A stretch of DNA of 64,000 nucleotides from Bacteroides sp. ET71 (GTDB taxonomy: Bacteria; Bacteroidota; Bacteroidia; Bacteroidales; Bacteroidaceae). Each line of letters opens with the position of its first letter. Position 1 is the first letter of the stretch. The notes beneath the pieces are model-generated. The model did not search any database, had not been told where the DNA came from, and was given only the letters and a program-made list of their open reading frames with translations. Positions 23,433 to 34,331 of the stretch are shown here, piece by piece. A program made the position numbers and the translations under genes. The stretch spans positions 186,001 through 250,000 of the forward strand of contig NZ_JAMBLS010000001.1 in assembly GCF_023336905.1 (NCBI RefSeq), written 5' to 3'.

Positions 23433-24866
23433 TTACAGCAGGGGAAAATCATTACTTTCCACGTGGGCTTCTTTCATCACCTCCTTTAGTTCCGCGGCGA
23501 TGTCCGGAAAGCGGTCAATGACATTGTGCCGCTCTGAAGGGTCAGCAGCCAGGTTATACAATTCATAATACGGCTTATCGCCCCTTATATTCTGGTATAT
23601 CAGCTTCCAAACACCTTTGCGTACAGCCTGCTTGCCATTCTGTTCCTGAAACTCGAAATAAAGATAATCATGCTCTTTTTGCCCTTCCTGCCCCGTCAAC
23701 ACAGGCAAAAGGCTGATACCGTCCAAAGCCTCAACAGAAGTCTGAATATCGGAAGAAAGTATGTCACAAAACGTAGGCATCATGTCCCAGAAGGCACACA
23801 TAAAATCAGTCTCCGTACCCGCCTGCACATGCCCCGGCCAAGAAACAATCAGCGGGATACGGATGCCGCCTTCATAAAGGTCGCGCTTATACCCCCGATA
23901 GATACTGTTGCTGTTAAAGAAATCCGGGTCAGCACCTCCCTCCTTATGAGGACCATTATCGCTGGCAAAGATGATGATAGTATTGTCATACAAACCTTTT
24001 TCTTTCAGCTTCTCCACCAGTTGCCCCACGTAAACGTCCAAGCGGGTCACCATCGATGCAAAAGTAGCATGCGGATAAAGCTGAGTACAATAGCCTCCTT
24101 TGCGGAAAGCCGGATGACCGGGTTCAGTACCCTGGAAAGCTTTCTCCGGATACTTACCGCGGAACTTACGGATAATGCTGTCCTCGGGCACAATCAATTC
24201 TGCATGAGGCAAGATGGTAGGATACCACAGAAAGAAAGGTTCATCCGACGAGGCATTGTCCAAGTATTCCAAGGCTTTCTGGTGAATAAGATCCGGAGCA
24301 TACGTTCCACGTCCGTATTGTACCTGAAGGACATTGTCCTTCAGGTCGACACGCTGACTGTTGTCCCACAAATGGTCCGGATAATAGCTATGCGCCAAAA
24401 GCTGGCAATTAAAACCGAAGAAAGTATCGCAGCCTTGTGCTTGCGGATCACCCGTGGTTCCAACAAAACCTAAGCCCCATTTACCAAAAGCCGCAGTCTT
24501 GTACCCCGCTTCCTTAAATACATGGAAAATAGTATGCGCTTCCGCCGGCAAAGGATATTGTCCTTCTGGTTCCCTTTCAATGTTTCCACGGACATAAGTG
24601 TGCCCACTGTGCATGCCTGTCAGCAAACAGGAACGCGAGGGTGCACTGACCGTAGTGCCCGCATAAGCCTGAGTAAAACGCATGCCTTCGAGAGCCAAGG
24701 CGTCAATGGCCGGCGTTTCGAAACGCTCTTGCCCGTAGCAGCTTAAATCTCCATAACCTAAGTCATCTGCCAATATAAAGAGCACATTGGGGCGCTCTTG
24801 CGCAGCAAGACTCGATGTTGTACACAGGCACGGAAGCAATGGAAGAGTCCAAGAAAGTACTTTCAT
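23433..24866 (-). CDS. Sulfatase (arylsulfatase-type, Ser-formylglycine class)
   Basis: 477 residues with signal peptide ending SLAAQ. Sulfatase fold: metal residues in LADDLGYGDL (Asp34, Asp35), and the formylglycine signature SAPSRSCLLTG with Ser74 as the residue to be oxidised. Having Ser rather than Cys means an anaerobic radical-SAM maturase (anSME) is needed; none is in the window. NGPHKEGGAD supplies later metal ligands. Periplasmic or surface desulfation of a host or dietary glycan or a small aryl sulfate; substrate unknown. Nine bases after trxB, at the end of the ftsK-lolA-trxB run. Confidence 0.93.
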   Translation of the reverse strand: MKVLSWTLPLLPCLCTTSSLAAQERPNVLFILADDLGYGDLSCYGQERFETPAIDALALEGMRFTQAYAGTTVSAPSRSCLLTGMHSGHTYVRGNIEREPEGQYPLPAEAHTIFHVFKEAGYKTAAFGKWGLGFVGTTGDPQAQGCDTFFGFNCQLLAHSYYPDHLWDNSQRVDLKDNVLQVQYGRGTYAPDLIHQKALEYLDNASSDEPFFLWYPTILPHAELIVPEDSIIRKFRGKYPEKAFQGTEPGHPAFRKGGYCTQLYPHATFASMVTRLDVYVGQLVEKLKEKGLYDNTIIIFASDNGPHKEGGADPDFFNSNSIYRGYKRDLYEGGIRIPLIVSWPGHVQAGTETDFMCAFWDMMPTFCDILSSDIQTSVEALDGISLLPVLTGQEGQKEHDYLYFEFQEQNGKQAVRKGVWKLIYQNIRGDKPYYELYNLAADPSERHNVIDRFPDIAAELKEVMKEAHVESNDFPLL

Positions 24867-24874
24867 AGGATGAA

Positions 24875-25810
24875 TCAGCTTAACAAATATCGTTCAACTT
24901 CTATGGCAGCCTTACAGCCCGAAGCCGCGGCCGTTATGGCTTGGCGATAATGTGGATCTGCCACATCGCCTGCGGCAAACACTCCGGGTAACTTGGTACG
25001 CGGCGTACCCGGCTCGGTCAAAATGTAGCCCACTTCGTCCGTTTCCAACCACGGTTTGAAGATGTCTGAGTTAGGCTTATGACCTATGGCCAGGAAGAAG
25101 CCATCGATGGGCAAGTCATAGGACTGTTCATCGGCCTCGCCCCGACGCTTCACCAAGTGCACGCCTTCCACACCGTTTTCGCCATACAAGCCTACGGCAT
25201 TGTGTTCGAAAAGGACTTCAATCTTCGGATTGTTGAACACGCGTTGCTGCATCACCTTCGAAGCTCGCAAATAAGGCTTCCGCACGATGAGGTAGACCTT
25301 TGAAGCAAGACCGGCCAGGTAGGATGCTTCCTCGCAAGCCGTATCACCTCCGCCTACCACGGCCACCACTTTTTTGCGGTAAAAGAAACCATCGCACGTA
25401 GCACATGCGCTGACACCCATTCCGGCGTATTTCTTTTCATCGTCCAGACCTAAATATTTAGCCGTAGCCCCGGTGGCAATTATCACTGTGCGTGCTTCGA
25501 TGACTTTCTCATTGTCTATCGTTATCTTGTAGGGAGAAGAACTTAAGTCTGCCGCCGTAGCTTCTCCGTAACGGATGTCTGCCCCGAAACGTTCGGCCTG
25601 CTTCCGCAAGTCCTCCATCAGTTCCGGGCCTCCGATGCCGGCGGGATAACCGGGGAAGTTCTCGACTTCGGTGGTCGTTGTCAACTGCCCACCAGGCTGC
25701 AAACCTGCATAAAGCACGGGAGAGAGGTTGGCCCGTCCGGCATAGATGGCAGCGGTATAGCCGGCAGGTCCGGAACCGATAATCAGGCATTTTACTTGTT
25801 CTGTTTCCAT
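24875..25810 (-). CDS. trxB: Thioredoxin-disulfide reductase
   Basis: 311 residues from ATG at 25810 (METEQVKCLIIGSGPAGYTA); an ATG 30 bases earlier would add a non-conserved ten-residue tail. FAD-binding GSGPAG at 12-17, redox-active CATC at 136-139 and NADPH-binding GGGDTACEEA. C-terminal GVFAAGDVADPHYRQ is the second FAD motif. Reduces thioredoxin with NADPH in the cytoplasm, part of oxidative-stress defence in anaerobes. It sits in the operon ftsK-lolA-trxB-sulfatase. Confidence 0.95.
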   Translation of the reverse strand: METEQVKCLIIGSGPAGYTAAIYAGRANLSPVLYAGLQPGGQLTTTTEVENFPGYPAGIGGPELMEDLRKQAERFGADIRYGEATAADLSSSPYKITIDNEKVIEARTVIIATGATAKYLGLDDEKKYAGMGVSACATCDGFFYRKKVVAVVGGGDTACEEASYLAGLASKVYLIVRKPYLRASKVMQQRVFNNPKIEVLFEHNAVGLYGENGVEGVHLVKRRGEADEQSYDLPIDGFFLAIGHKPNSDIFKPWLETDEVGYILTEPGTPRTKLPGVFAAGDVADPHYRQAITAAASGCKAAIEVERYLLS

Positions 25811-25897
25811 TTTCAGTTCATTATTTAAAGAGTGAGACATTGTTTACAAAGCATCTCCTTCCGGCAGACGGTGCAGCCTCCGTTTGAATGACGGACC

Positions 25898-26539
25898 TCA
25901 GCGCAAGTCGATGATTTCGGCCGTAGGATACGCCCGGCGGTCGAACGTAAAGAAAGAATCGGCATAATCTTGCTTGACGCGACAATCGCGGATGGTTATG
26001 ACTGTGGGCTCGAAGCTGCCTGCCAAAGTCAGGCTGACGCGCGAAGGGAGCAACGTGTCTTTCTTAATCCAAACCAGCAGTTTCTCGATGGGCGTTTCGG
26101 AAGAAGTAGCGGTCATCTGAACCTGATAGACATCGGATGTGCCGCCCGCAAGGAGCTGCAACGCATAGCCTTGGTCATAGAGCGAGAGCCAGGCGTAGGG
26201 ATTGAGGGTTTGCAGCTCGGCGGGAGTAGGTTCGGATATGTTCACCTCGTCAGACGAACTCAGGTAAGTCCATTGCGTGCGCCCGTCGAACCAAGTGGTC
26301 ATTCCCCCGGCTTCCAACACAAACTTCTCTCCTTTCAACTGAATGGTACCGGAGGTGTTTCCTTCGGACGAATGAACCAAGAATGTAGCCCGGATGCCGC
26401 CTGCCCGCCGGAAGGCATCGGCCGTGCGGCGCATGACGTCGCGGGCTTCGTTTTCTTGTCCCCAGACAGCCAGGCAGCAGCAGGCGAAGAAGCAAAACGC
26501 AAGCCAACGGCAATAAGAAAGTATGCTGTTTTTTCCCAT
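25898..26539 (-). CDS. lolA: LolA-like outer-membrane lipoprotein carrier
   Basis: 213 residues with a signal peptide ending AVWGQ. LolA-type fold: FLVHSSEGNTSGTIQLKGEKF then GGMTTWFDGRTQWTYL and VNISEPT, a hydrophobic half-barrel that carries lipoproteins through the periplasm. It starts 11 bases after ftsK, and the ftsK-lolA order is common across bacteria. Bacteroidetes members are divergent from E. coli LolA; the name reflects family and gene order. Confidence 0.85.
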   Translation of the reverse strand: MGKNSILSYCRWLAFCFFACCCLAVWGQENEARDVMRRTADAFRRAGGIRATFLVHSSEGNTSGTIQLKGEKFVLEAGGMTTWFDGRTQWTYLSSSDEVNISEPTPAELQTLNPYAWLSLYDQGYALQLLAGGTSDVYQVQMTATSSETPIEKLLVWIKKDTLLPSRVSLTLAGSFEPTVITIRDCRVKQDYADSFFTFDRRAYPTAEIIDLR

Positions 26540-26550
26540 CTATCAAGAGT

Positions 26551-29040
26551 TTAATAATTATTCAAATGCTCTTCCAGCATCACAATGTCTGCGAAGTAGA
26601 CTTCGCGCGGCTTACTGCCTTGCGCGGGCCCTACGATATTGGCCTTTTCCAACTGGTCCATGATACGCCCCGCACGGTTATATCCGATGGAGAATTTACG
26701 CTGGATGAGCGACGTAGACCCTTGCTGGCTGGAAACAATCAGACGGGCGGCGTCTTTAAACAGTGGGTCGAGCCGGTCCATGTCTACCCCTTCCAGGCTG
26801 CTTCCACCGTTCTCATCTTCCACTTCGGGTAAGAAGAAGGCGGTGGGATATCCTTGCTGGCGAGCAATGTATTCGGTGATGTTGACCACTTCGGGCGTGT
26901 CGATGAAAGCACACTGCACGCGCACCGGTTCGGCGCCTTGCAGGAAGAGCATATCACCGCGTCCAATGAGTTTATCAGCCCCCGGACGGTCGAGGATGGT
27001 ACGCGAATCTATCATCTGCGATACCTTAAAAGCGATACGGGCCGGGAAATTGGCCTTGATAGTACCGGTGATGATGTTGGTCGTAGGTCGCTGGGTGGCG
27101 ATAATCAAGTGGATGCCTACGGCGCGTGCCAACTGGGCAATGCGTGCGATGGGCAGTTCGACGTCTTTGCCGGCAGTCATGATAAGGTCACCGAACTCAT
27201 CGATGACGACCACGATGTAGGGCATGTATTTATGCCCCTTCTCGGGGTTAAGCTGACGGTTGATGAACTTCTCGTTATATTCCTTGACGTTGCGCACGTG
27301 CGCCATTTTCAGCAAGTCGTAGCGCGTGTCCATCTCCACGCAGATGGAGTTGAGCGTCTGCACTACCTTGGTGACGTCGGTGATAATGGGCTCGGCCTCG
27401 TCAGGGAGCTTGGCCAGGAAATGGTGTTCGATGACGGAATAGATGCTGAACTCTACTTTCTTCGGGTCGACTAACACGAATTTCAGTTCGGCCGGATGTT
27501 TCTTATATAATAAGGAAGTAATGATGGCGTTCAGTCCGACAGATTTACCTTGTCCCGTAGCACCTGCCACGAGGATGTGAGGCATCTTGGCCAAGTCTAC
27601 CATGAAGACTTCGTTCGTGATGGTCTTCCCCAGGGCGATGGGCAGGTCGTAGGTGGACTCCTGGAACTTCTTGCTGCCAATGATGCTCTGCCCCGAAACG
27701 ATGCGCGGTTTCTTGCTGGGTACCTCGATGCCGATGGTACCTTTGCCGGGGATGGGGGCTATGATGCGGATGCCTAGGGCGGCGAGGGCCATGGCGATGT
27801 CATTCTCCAAGCCTTTGATGCGCGAGATACGGACGCCGGGTTCCAAGGTGATTTCGTAAAGCGTCACCGTGGGGCCAACGGTAGCCTTGATGCTGTTGAT
27901 TTCGATGCCGAAGCTGCGGAGCGTCTTCACGATTTCATCTTTATTGGCATTCTGCTCTTCCATGTTCACCACAGGTTCGGACTCGTCGAAATGTTTCAGC
28001 AGGTCGAGCGTGGGAAAATGATAGTGCTCCAGGTCGAGCCGTGGGTTGTAGGGTTCTCGCTCTTCCACGACCGGTTCGTCGGCATGCGACTCTATCTCGA
28101 ACCCCGGTTCCTTGGCAGCGGCAGATGCGGGAACGACGGAAACCACGGGGTCGGACTGCGGCACCTCGATGTCGATGGGCACGTCGACGCCGGCAGGCGA
28201 AGCTTGTGTGTCGTCCACTCTCTCAGCCGGTATGTCCAGGTCGAGTGTTATCTCCTCTGGCGCTTCTTCCACTTCGGCAGGCATCGGCTTCGGCTCACCG
28301 GAGTCTTTGGGTGCTTCTTCTTTCTTCTTGCGCTGCACGCCCCACGACGTGTCAAACTCTTCGGGCACCTCGCCTTCGCCGGCTTCAAACTTTTCTTCCT
28401 TCGGCTTCCGCTTCAGGAAACTCAGCGTGAAGAGGCGGCGTAACCAGGCAACGGTGCGCGCGCTGAGATAGGCCAGGAAACAGACGGCCGTGGCAAGCAG
28501 GATGAGCCACACGCCCGGCACGCCCACCTGCGAGGCAAGCCAGTTGCCTACGTTATAGCCGTGCAGGCCGCCCAGATAGACAAAGGAGTCTTGGTACTGA
28601 TGGCGGAAGGCGAAACCGAAAAAGACGGAGAACCACACCAGCAAGACCGTGCAACCGATGAACCAGCGCCACAGGCGCACGCGCCGAATCTTCATCAGCT
28701 TCAGCCCGGCCATAGCCAGGAAAACCAGGATAAAGAACGAGGCGACGCCGAAGCAGTCGTTGATGAAATAACTGGCCAACTGCGCCCCACGCGAACCGGC
28801 GTAATTGCTCACACCGTTGTTCACCGAAGCCAGTTCTTCGGCCGTAGCGTTCTCAAGGATACTCTGGTCGGCCGCTCCCGTAAAGAAGAACGACATGAAA
28901 GCCAGCAACAAATAGACAGAAAATATGATGAGCAGCAACCCGATGATAAAACGGGCTGTTTCGTTCTTGAACACAGCTTTCAACCGGCCTGCGAACGAGA
29001 GCCCCGGCTCCTTCTCCTTGCTTGTAGTTTTCTTTTCCAT
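26551..29040 (-). CDS. ftsK: FtsK/SpoIIIE DNA translocase
   Basis: 829 residues. Four N-terminal membrane segments (about 33-55, 95-115, 123-145, 165-190), an acidic, proline-rich linker (about 215-340), then the alpha/beta motor domain with Walker A VAGATGQGKSVGLNA near 490-500 and Walker B YIVVVIDEFGDLI, and a C-terminal gamma winged-helix domain (QRKFSIGYNRAGRIMDQLE). Moves chromosome ends during septation through KOPS reading and XerCD activation. First gene of the leftward operon, with a full consensus promoter at 29073-29103. Confidence 0.96.
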   Translation of the reverse strand: MEKKTTSKEKEPGLSFAGRLKAVFKNETARFIIGLLLIIFSVYLLLAFMSFFFTGAADQSILENATAEELASVNNGVSNYAGSRGAQLASYFINDCFGVASFFILVFLAMAGLKLMKIRRVRLWRWFIGCTVLLVWFSVFFGFAFRHQYQDSFVYLGGLHGYNVGNWLASQVGVPGVWLILLATAVCFLAYLSARTVAWLRRLFTLSFLKRKPKEEKFEAGEGEVPEEFDTSWGVQRKKKEEAPKDSGEPKPMPAEVEEAPEEITLDLDIPAERVDDTQASPAGVDVPIDIEVPQSDPVVSVVPASAAAKEPGFEIESHADEPVVEEREPYNPRLDLEHYHFPTLDLLKHFDESEPVVNMEEQNANKDEIVKTLRSFGIEINSIKATVGPTVTLYEITLEPGVRISRIKGLENDIAMALAALGIRIIAPIPGKGTIGIEVPSKKPRIVSGQSIIGSKKFQESTYDLPIALGKTITNEVFMVDLAKMPHILVAGATGQGKSVGLNAIITSLLYKKHPAELKFVLVDPKKVEFSIYSVIEHHFLAKLPDEAEPIITDVTKVVQTLNSICVEMDTRYDLLKMAHVRNVKEYNEKFINRQLNPEKGHKYMPYIVVVIDEFGDLIMTAGKDVELPIARIAQLARAVGIHLIIATQRPTTNIITGTIKANFPARIAFKVSQMIDSRTILDRPGADKLIGRGDMLFLQGAEPVRVQCAFIDTPEVVNITEYIARQQGYPTAFFLPEVEDENGGSSLEGVDMDRLDPLFKDAARLIVSSQQGSTSLIQRKFSIGYNRAGRIMDQLEKANIVGPAQGSKPREVYFADIVMLEEHLNNY

Positions 29041-29072
29041 TGAATGACCAAAATGGTGAATAAAGACGGATG

Positions 29073-29103
29073 CAAAAGTAATAATTATCTGTCACGTGAC
29101 AAA
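29073..29103 (-). promoter_or_regulatory. Promoter of ftsK operon
   Basis: Minus strand TTTG (29103-29100), 19 bases, TACTTTTG (29080-29073); full consensus. Palindrome GTCACGTGAC (29091-29100) sits in the spacer. Confidence 0.8.
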
Positions 29104-29355
29104 ATGTATTTCCTTACAGAACAAGATTCGTTTGTTCCGTCCCGACAACCGGACACGTGGAGACGAACAAGAAGCAAGGCTACACCGAACACAAGAGGAG
29201 CAAACGCCGAACAAGAAGGAAGGCCATCGCGCTTGGCACAAACAACGCCTCCCCAGCCCGCCTTTTCCGACAAAAAGTCAGGCTCAACACCGAAGTTTTG
29301 AAGCACCATCCCTACTTTATTAACCGGAAAAGCGCGAGAAAATAAAAAAACTTTG
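29104..29355. other. Gene-free stretch between ftsK and lysS promoters
   Basis: About 250 bases with no convincing frame, hairpin or repeat. Only short low-complexity A-rich segments are seen near 29330-29350. Confidence 0.5.
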
Positions 29356-29363
29356 TACTTTTG
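29356..29363 (+). promoter_or_regulatory. -7 box of the lysS operon
   Basis: TACTTTTG; transcription would begin near 29370, which favours the lysS ATG at 29390 over the one at 29375. Confidence 0.6.
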
Positions 29364-29389
29364 TACCCAAATTGATGAAATATTGCGAT

Positions 29390-31126
29390 ATGAACTTGAA
29401 CGTATTAGAACTGAGCGAACAGGAAATCATCCGACGCAACAGCCTCAACGAGCTGCGCGCCTTGGGCATTGACCCTTATCCCGCCGCCGAGTATGTAACC
29501 AATGCTTTCTCCACCGACATAAAAGCGGACTTCAAAGACGACGCCGAACCGCGCCAAGTGTCCATCGCCGGACGCATGATGAGCCGCCGCGTCATGGGCA
29601 AAGCATCTTTCGTAGAATTGCAAGATTCGAAAGGACGCATCCAGGTGTACATCACACGCGACGACATCTGCCCGGACGAGAACAAGGACATGTATAACAC
29701 AGTGTTCAAACGCCTGCTCGACTTGGGCGACTTCATAGGCATCGAAGGTTTCGTGTTCCGCACACAGACGGGCGAAATCAGCGTACATGCCAAAAAGCTG
29801 ACCGTGCTGGCCAAAAGCTTGCGCCCCCTGCCCATCGTAAAATACAAGGACGGCGTGGCCTACGACTCCTTCGAAGACCCCGAACTGCGTTACCGCCAGC
29901 GCTACGTAGACCTCATCGTGAACGATGGCGTGAAGGACACATTCCTGAAGCGTTCTAAAATCATCAGCACCATGCGCGCCGTGCTCGACGAAGCCGGCTA
30001 CACCGAGGTAGAAACACCCATCCTGCAATCCATCCCCGGCGGTGCCAGTGCACGGCCCTTCATCACCCACCACAACTCATTGGACATCGACCTCTACCTG
30101 CGCATCGCCACCGAGCTCTACCTGAAGCGTCTCATCGTGGGCGGCTTCGAAGGCGTCTACGAGATTGGCAAGAACTTCCGCAACGAGGGCATGGACAAGA
30201 GCCATAATCCGGAGTTCACCTGCATGGAACTGTACGTGCAGTACAAGGACTACAACTGGATGATGAGCTTCACCGAGAAGCTGCTGGAGCGCATCTGCAT
30301 TGCCGTGAACGGCTGCCCGGAGACGGTGATAGACGGCAAGACCATCAGCTTCAAGGCTCCCTACCGACGCCTACCCATCCTTGAGGCCATCAAGGAAAAG
30401 ACGGGCTACGACCTGGAAGGCAAGACAGAAGACGAGATACGCACCATCTGCAAGGAACTGAAGATGGAAATAGACGACACCATGGGCAAAGGCAAGCTGA
30501 TAGATGAAATCTTCGGCGAGTTCTGCGAAGGCACCTTCATCCAGCCCACCTTCATCACGGATTATCCCGTGGAGATGTCGCCACTGACCAAGATGCACCG
30601 CAGCAAGCCCGGCCTGACCGAACGTTTCGAACTGATGGTGAACGGCAAGGAACTGGCCAATGCTTACAGCGAATTGAACGACCCCTTGGACCAGGAAGAA
30701 CGCTTCAAAGAGCAGCTCCGCCTGAGCGAGAAGGGCGACGACGAAGCCATGTTCATCGACCAGGACTTCCTCAAGGCACTGCAATACGGCATGCCACCCA
30801 CGTCGGGCATCGGTATCGGCATTGACCGCCTGACCATGCTCATGACGGGCAAGCCCTTCATCCAGGAGGTGCTCTTCTTCCCGCAGATGCGCCCGGAGAA
30901 AGTCGCCCCCAAGGACGCTCCCGCCAAATACACCGAACTGGGAATCCCTGCCGACTGGGTGCCCGTCATCCAGAAAGCCGGCTACAACCTGGTGAGCGAC
31001 ATGAAAGACGTCAACCCGCAGAAACTTCACATGGACATTTGCGGAATCAACAAGAAATACAAACTGGAACTGGCCAATCCAAGCGTGGCCGACGTGCAAG
31101 CCTGGATTGAAAAGATTGAGAAATGA
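29390..31126 (+). CDS. lysS: Lysyl-tRNA synthetase, class II
   Basis: 578 residues from ATG at 29390 ([20 protein letters not shown]). OB-fold anticodon-binding domain ([20 protein letters not shown]) at about 55-145, then class II core with motif 1/2 ([19 protein letters not shown]) and motif 3 [15 protein letters not shown]. The C-terminal extension of about 75 residues past motif 3 is usual in Bacteroidetes. Overlaps gpsA by four bases (ATGA). An earlier ATG at 29375 would add five residues. Confidence 0.96.
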   Translation: MNLNVLELSEQEIIRRNSLNELRALGIDPYPAAEYVTNAFSTDIKADFKDDAEPRQVSIAGRMMSRRVMGKASFVELQDSKGRIQVYITRDDICPDENKDMYNTVFKRLLDLGDFIGIEGFVFRTQTGEISVHAKKLTVLAKSLRPLPIVKYKDGVAYDSFEDPELRYRQRYVDLIVNDGVKDTFLKRSKIISTMRAVLDEAGYTEVETPILQSIPGGASARPFITHHNSLDIDLYLRIATELYLKRLIVGGFEGVYEIGKNFRNEGMDKSHNPEFTCMELYVQYKDYNWMMSFTEKLLERICIAVNGCPETVIDGKTISFKAPYRRLPILEAIKEKTGYDLEGKTEDEIRTICKELKMEIDDTMGKGKLIDEIFGEFCEGTFIQPTFITDYPVEMSPLTKMHRSKPGLTERFELMVNGKELANAYSELNDPLDQEERFKEQLRLSEKGDDEAMFIDQDFLKALQYGMPPTSGIGIGIDRLTMLMTGKPFIQEVLFFPQMRPEKVAPKDAPAKYTELGIPADWVPVIQKAGYNLVSDMKDVNPQKLHMDICGINKKYKLELANPSVADVQAWIEKIEK

Positions 31127-32118
31127 AACTCCCCGGAAAGATAGCCGTGATGGGCGGGGGCAGTTGGGCAACGGCCATCGCCAAGATTGTCCTCTCGAAA
31201 ACCGAGACAATCAACTGGTATATGCGACGTGACGACCGCATCGCCGACTTCAAACGGCTGGGGCATAACCCGGCCTACCTGACAAGCGTCAAGTTCGACA
31301 TCAAGCGCATCAGCTTCAGTTCGAACATCAACGACGTGGTGAAGGAGTCAGACACGTTGATATTCGTCACGCCGTCACCTTACCTCAAGTCACACTTGAA
31401 GAAGCTGAAGACCAAGATAAAGGACAAGTTCATCATCACGGCCATTAAAGGCATCGTGCCAGACGACAACCTCATCGTGTCGGAATACTTCACCAAGGAG
31501 TATAACGTGCCGACCGAAAACATCGCCGTCATTGCCGGCCCCTGCCATGCGGAAGAAGTGGCATTGGAACGACTCTCCTACCTCACCATCGCCTGTCCGG
31601 ACACATCCAAAGCTTCGCTTATAGCCGAACGCTTTGCCAGTTCATACATCAAAACCTCGGTGAGCAATGACGTGGCCGGCATTGAATATGGCTCGGTGCT
31701 GAAGAACGTCTATGCCATTGCCGCCGGTATCTGCAACGGCCTGAAATACGGTGACAACTTCCAGGCCGTGCTGATGTCTAACGCCGTGCAGGAGATGAAC
31801 CGCTTCCTCACCACCGTCTACCCGCTGAACCGCAATGTCTACGATTCGGCCTACCTGGGCGACCTGCTGGTGACAGGCTATTCCAACTTCAGCCGCAACC
31901 GGGCCTTCGGCACCATGATTGGCAAGGGCTATTCGGTGAAGAGCGCACAGATAGAGATGGAAATGATTGCCGAAGGCTACTACGGCACCAAGTGCATCAA
32001 GGAAATCAACAAGCACTATCACGTAAACATGCCGATACTGGACGCTGTCTACAACATCCTCTACGAACGCATTTCCCCCACTATCGAGATTAAGTTGCTG
32101 ACGGACTCGTTCCGGTAG
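31123..32118 (+). CDS. gpsA: Glycerol-3-phosphate dehydrogenase [NAD(P)+]
   Basis: 331 residues. Rossmann motif [15 protein letters not shown] at 8-22; [17 protein letters not shown] and [14 protein letters not shown] (substrate site); [20 protein letters not shown] carries the catalytic Lys, and [17 protein letters not shown] is a family motif. Reduces dihydroxyacetone phosphate to sn-glycerol-3-phosphate for phospholipid synthesis. Translationally coupled to lysS; 43 bases before pgi. Confidence 0.95.
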   Translation: MKLPGKIAVMGGGSWATAIAKIVLSKTETINWYMRRDDRIADFKRLGHNPAYLTSVKFDIKRISFSSNINDVVKESDTLIFVTPSPYLKSHLKKLKTKIKDKFIITAIKGIVPDDNLIVSEYFTKEYNVPTENIAVIAGPCHAEEVALERLSYLTIACPDTSKASLIAERFASSYIKTSVSNDVAGIEYGSVLKNVYAIAAGICNGLKYGDNFQAVLMSNAVQEMNRFLTTVYPLNRNVYDSAYLGDLLVTGYSNFSRNRAFGTMIGKGYSVKSAQIEMEMIAEGYYGTKCIKEINKHYHVNMPILDAVYNILYERISPTIEIKLLTDSFR

Positions 32119-32161
32119 CGGATTAACCATATATACATTTATATATAACAAACATTGAGCT

Positions 32162-33499
32162 ATGATTACTTTGAACATTGAAAAGACCTTCGGATTCATT
32201 TCCAAGGAAAATGTGTGCGCTTATGAAAAGCAGGTAAAAGAAGCACAAGACATGCTGGAAAACGGCACCGGACTGGGTAATGATTTTCTGGGATGGCTAC
32301 ACCTGCCCTCTTCCATCACACAGGAACACCTGAATGACTTGAAAGCTACCGCACAAGTACTGCGTGAAAACTGCGACGTCGTAGTCGTTGCCGGCATTGG
32401 CGGCAGCTACCTGGGCGCACGTGCCGTTATCGAAGCTCTGTCCAACAGCTTCACCTGGTTGCAGGAGAAGAAAGATGCTCCCGTCATCCTCTACGCCGGA
32501 CACAACATCGGCGAAGACTATCTGTATGAACTGACCGAATACCTGAAAGGCAAAAAGTTCGGCGTCATCAACATCTCCAAGTCAGGCACGACCACCGAAA
32601 CAGCATTGGCTTTCCGTTTGCTACGCAAGCAATGCGAAGACCAGCGTGGGAAAGAGATGGCCAAGAAAGTCATCGTAGCCATCACCGACGCCAAGAAAGG
32701 CGCCGCCCGTGTAACGGCTGACAAAGAAGGCTACAAGTCGTTCATCATCCCCGACAATGTAGGCGGACGATTCTCCGTACTGACGCCCGTAGGACTGTTG
32801 CCCATCGCCGTAGCCGGATTCGACATTGAGAAGTTAGTAGCCGGCGCCGTAGCCATGGAGAAAGCTTGTGGCAAAGACGTACCCTTTGCCGAGAACCCTG
32901 CCGCCATCTATGCCGCCACTCGCAATGAACTCTATAAAAACGGCAAGAAGATTGAAATCCTTGTGAACTTCAACCCGAAACTGCATTATGTAAGCGAATG
33001 GTGGAAACAACTGTATGGCGAATCGGAAGGTAAAGACAACAAAGGCATCTTCCCCGCAGCCGTAGACTTCTCTACCGACCTTCATTCGATGGGGCAATGG
33101 ATTCAGGAAGGTGAACGCACCATTTACGAAACTGTCATTTCCGTAGAACATACTAACCACAAGCTGCAAGTACCCAGCGATGAAGAAAATCTGGACGGCC
33201 TGAACTACCTGGCCGGCAAACGCGTAGACGAAGTAAACAAGATGGCCGAACTGGGCACTCAACTGGCCCATGTGGATGGCGGTGTCCCCAACCTGCGCCT
33301 CACTATCCCCGCCTTGGACGAAACAAGTATCGGCGGCCTGCTGTATTTCTTCGAAAAAGCTTGCGGCATCAGCGGCTACCTGCTGGGCGTGAATCCCTTC
33401 AACCAGCCGGGCGTAGAAGCTTACAAGAAGAACATGTTTGCCCTGCTTAACAAACCGGGCTATGAGGAAGCCTCGAAAGCTATCCAGGCAAGACTCTAA
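32162..33499 (+). CDS. pgi: Glucose-6-phosphate isomerase
   Basis: 445 residues, the short bacterial form. [20 protein letters not shown] and [19 protein letters not shown] are the SIS phosphate-binding regions; [19 protein letters not shown] holds the PGI signature. Interconverts glucose-6-P and fructose-6-P. Third gene of the lysS-gpsA-pgi run; followed by a terminator. Confidence 0.96.
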   Translation: MITLNIEKTFGFISKENVCAYEKQVKEAQDMLENGTGLGNDFLGWLHLPSSITQEHLNDLKATAQVLRENCDVVVVAGIGGSYLGARAVIEALSNSFTWLQEKKDAPVILYAGHNIGEDYLYELTEYLKGKKFGVINISKSGTTTETALAFRLLRKQCEDQRGKEMAKKVIVAITDAKKGAARVTADKEGYKSFIIPDNVGGRFSVLTPVGLLPIAVAGFDIEKLVAGAVAMEKACGKDVPFAENPAAIYAATRNELYKNGKKIEILVNFNPKLHYVSEWWKQLYGESEGKDNKGIFPAAVDFSTDLHSMGQWIQEGERTIYETVISVEHTNHKLQVPSDEENLDGLNYLAGKRVDEVNKMAELGTQLAHVDGGVPNLRLTIPALDETSIGGLLYFFEKACGISGYLLGVNPFNQPGVEAYKKNMFALLNKPGYEEASKAIQARL

Positions 33500-33529
33500 A
33501 CCAATGTAAGCAAAACATAAACCCAAGAG

Positions 33530-33570
33530 AGGATGTTCGGACGACAAAAAGCCGGGCATCCTTTCATTTT
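33530..33570 (+). terminator. Terminator after pgi
   Basis: AGGATGTTCGG (33530-33540) pairs with CCGGGCATCCT (33552-33562), 11 pairs with two G-U, then TTCATTTT. Confidence 0.75.
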
Positions 33571-33590
33571 ACCAACTCTTCCATACATAT

Positions 33591-34325
33591 ATGTACCAAG
33601 AGGCTATAAGAAACTACCTGAAAACTACAAGACAAGAGAAGATTTGTTTGAAAGCCGTCCTCTTCGACATGGATGGCGTCTTGTTCGACTCCATGCCTTA
33701 CCACGCCGAAGCCTGGGCCACTGTGATGAACCGACACGGCCTGCGCTTCAGCCGACAAGAAGCGTTCCTGCACGAAGGACGCACAGGGGCATCGACCATC
33801 AACATCGCCTACAACCGGCAGTATGGACACGATGCGCCGCCCGAACTCATCGAACAGATTTATGCCGAGAAAAGCGAAGCCTTCAGCACTTATCCCGAGC
33901 CTGTATCCATGCCCGGCGCCCCTGCATTGTTGCAAAAGGTGACAGGTGTCGGCCTCACCCCCGTACTGGTGACAGGTTCGGGCCAACGCTCGCTGCTGGA
34001 CCGCCTCAACCACCACTATCCCGGTATCTTCACCCCGGAACATATGGTGACCGCCTTCGACGTGAAGCACGGAAAGCCCAATCCCGAGCCCTATCTGATG
34101 GGGCTCCAAAAAGCCGACGTACAAGCCCACGAAGCCATCGTAGTGGAAAACGCCCCCATCGGCGTACAAGCCGGACACGCGGCCGGAATCTTCACCATCG
34201 CTGTCAACACCGGTCCGCTGGACGGACAAGTGCTGCTGGATGCCGGTGCCGACTTGCTGTTCCCCTCCATGCAGGCTTTGTGCGATGCGTGGGAAGAAAT
34301 CTTTCCCCTGCTCCATAAAGGTTAG
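33591..34325 (+). CDS. HAD-family phosphatase (beta-phosphoglucomutase-like)
   Basis: 244 residues. Motif I AVLFDMDGVLFDSMPYHAEAW with nucleophile Asp, cap helix region with FLHEGRTGASTINIAYN, motif II VLVTGSGQ, motif III GKPNPEPYLMGL, motif IV VVENAPIGVQAG. This is subclass I with an alpha-helical cap, as in phosphoglycolate phosphatase and beta-phosphoglucomutase. The start at 33591 adds ~20 residues ahead of the HAD strand; no better ATG is available. Substrate unknown; a sugar phosphate is likely, given pgi upstream. Confidence 0.9.
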   Translation: MYQEAIRNYLKTTRQEKICLKAVLFDMDGVLFDSMPYHAEAWATVMNRHGLRFSRQEAFLHEGRTGASTINIAYNRQYGHDAPPELIEQIYAEKSEAFSTYPEPVSMPGAPALLQKVTGVGLTPVLVTGSGQRSLLDRLNHHYPGIFTPEHMVTAFDVKHGKPNPEPYLMGLQKADVQAHEAIVVENAPIGVQAGHAAGIFTIAVNTGPLDGQVLLDAGADLLFPSMQALCDAWEEIFPLLHKG

Positions 34326-34331
34326 CGATAT

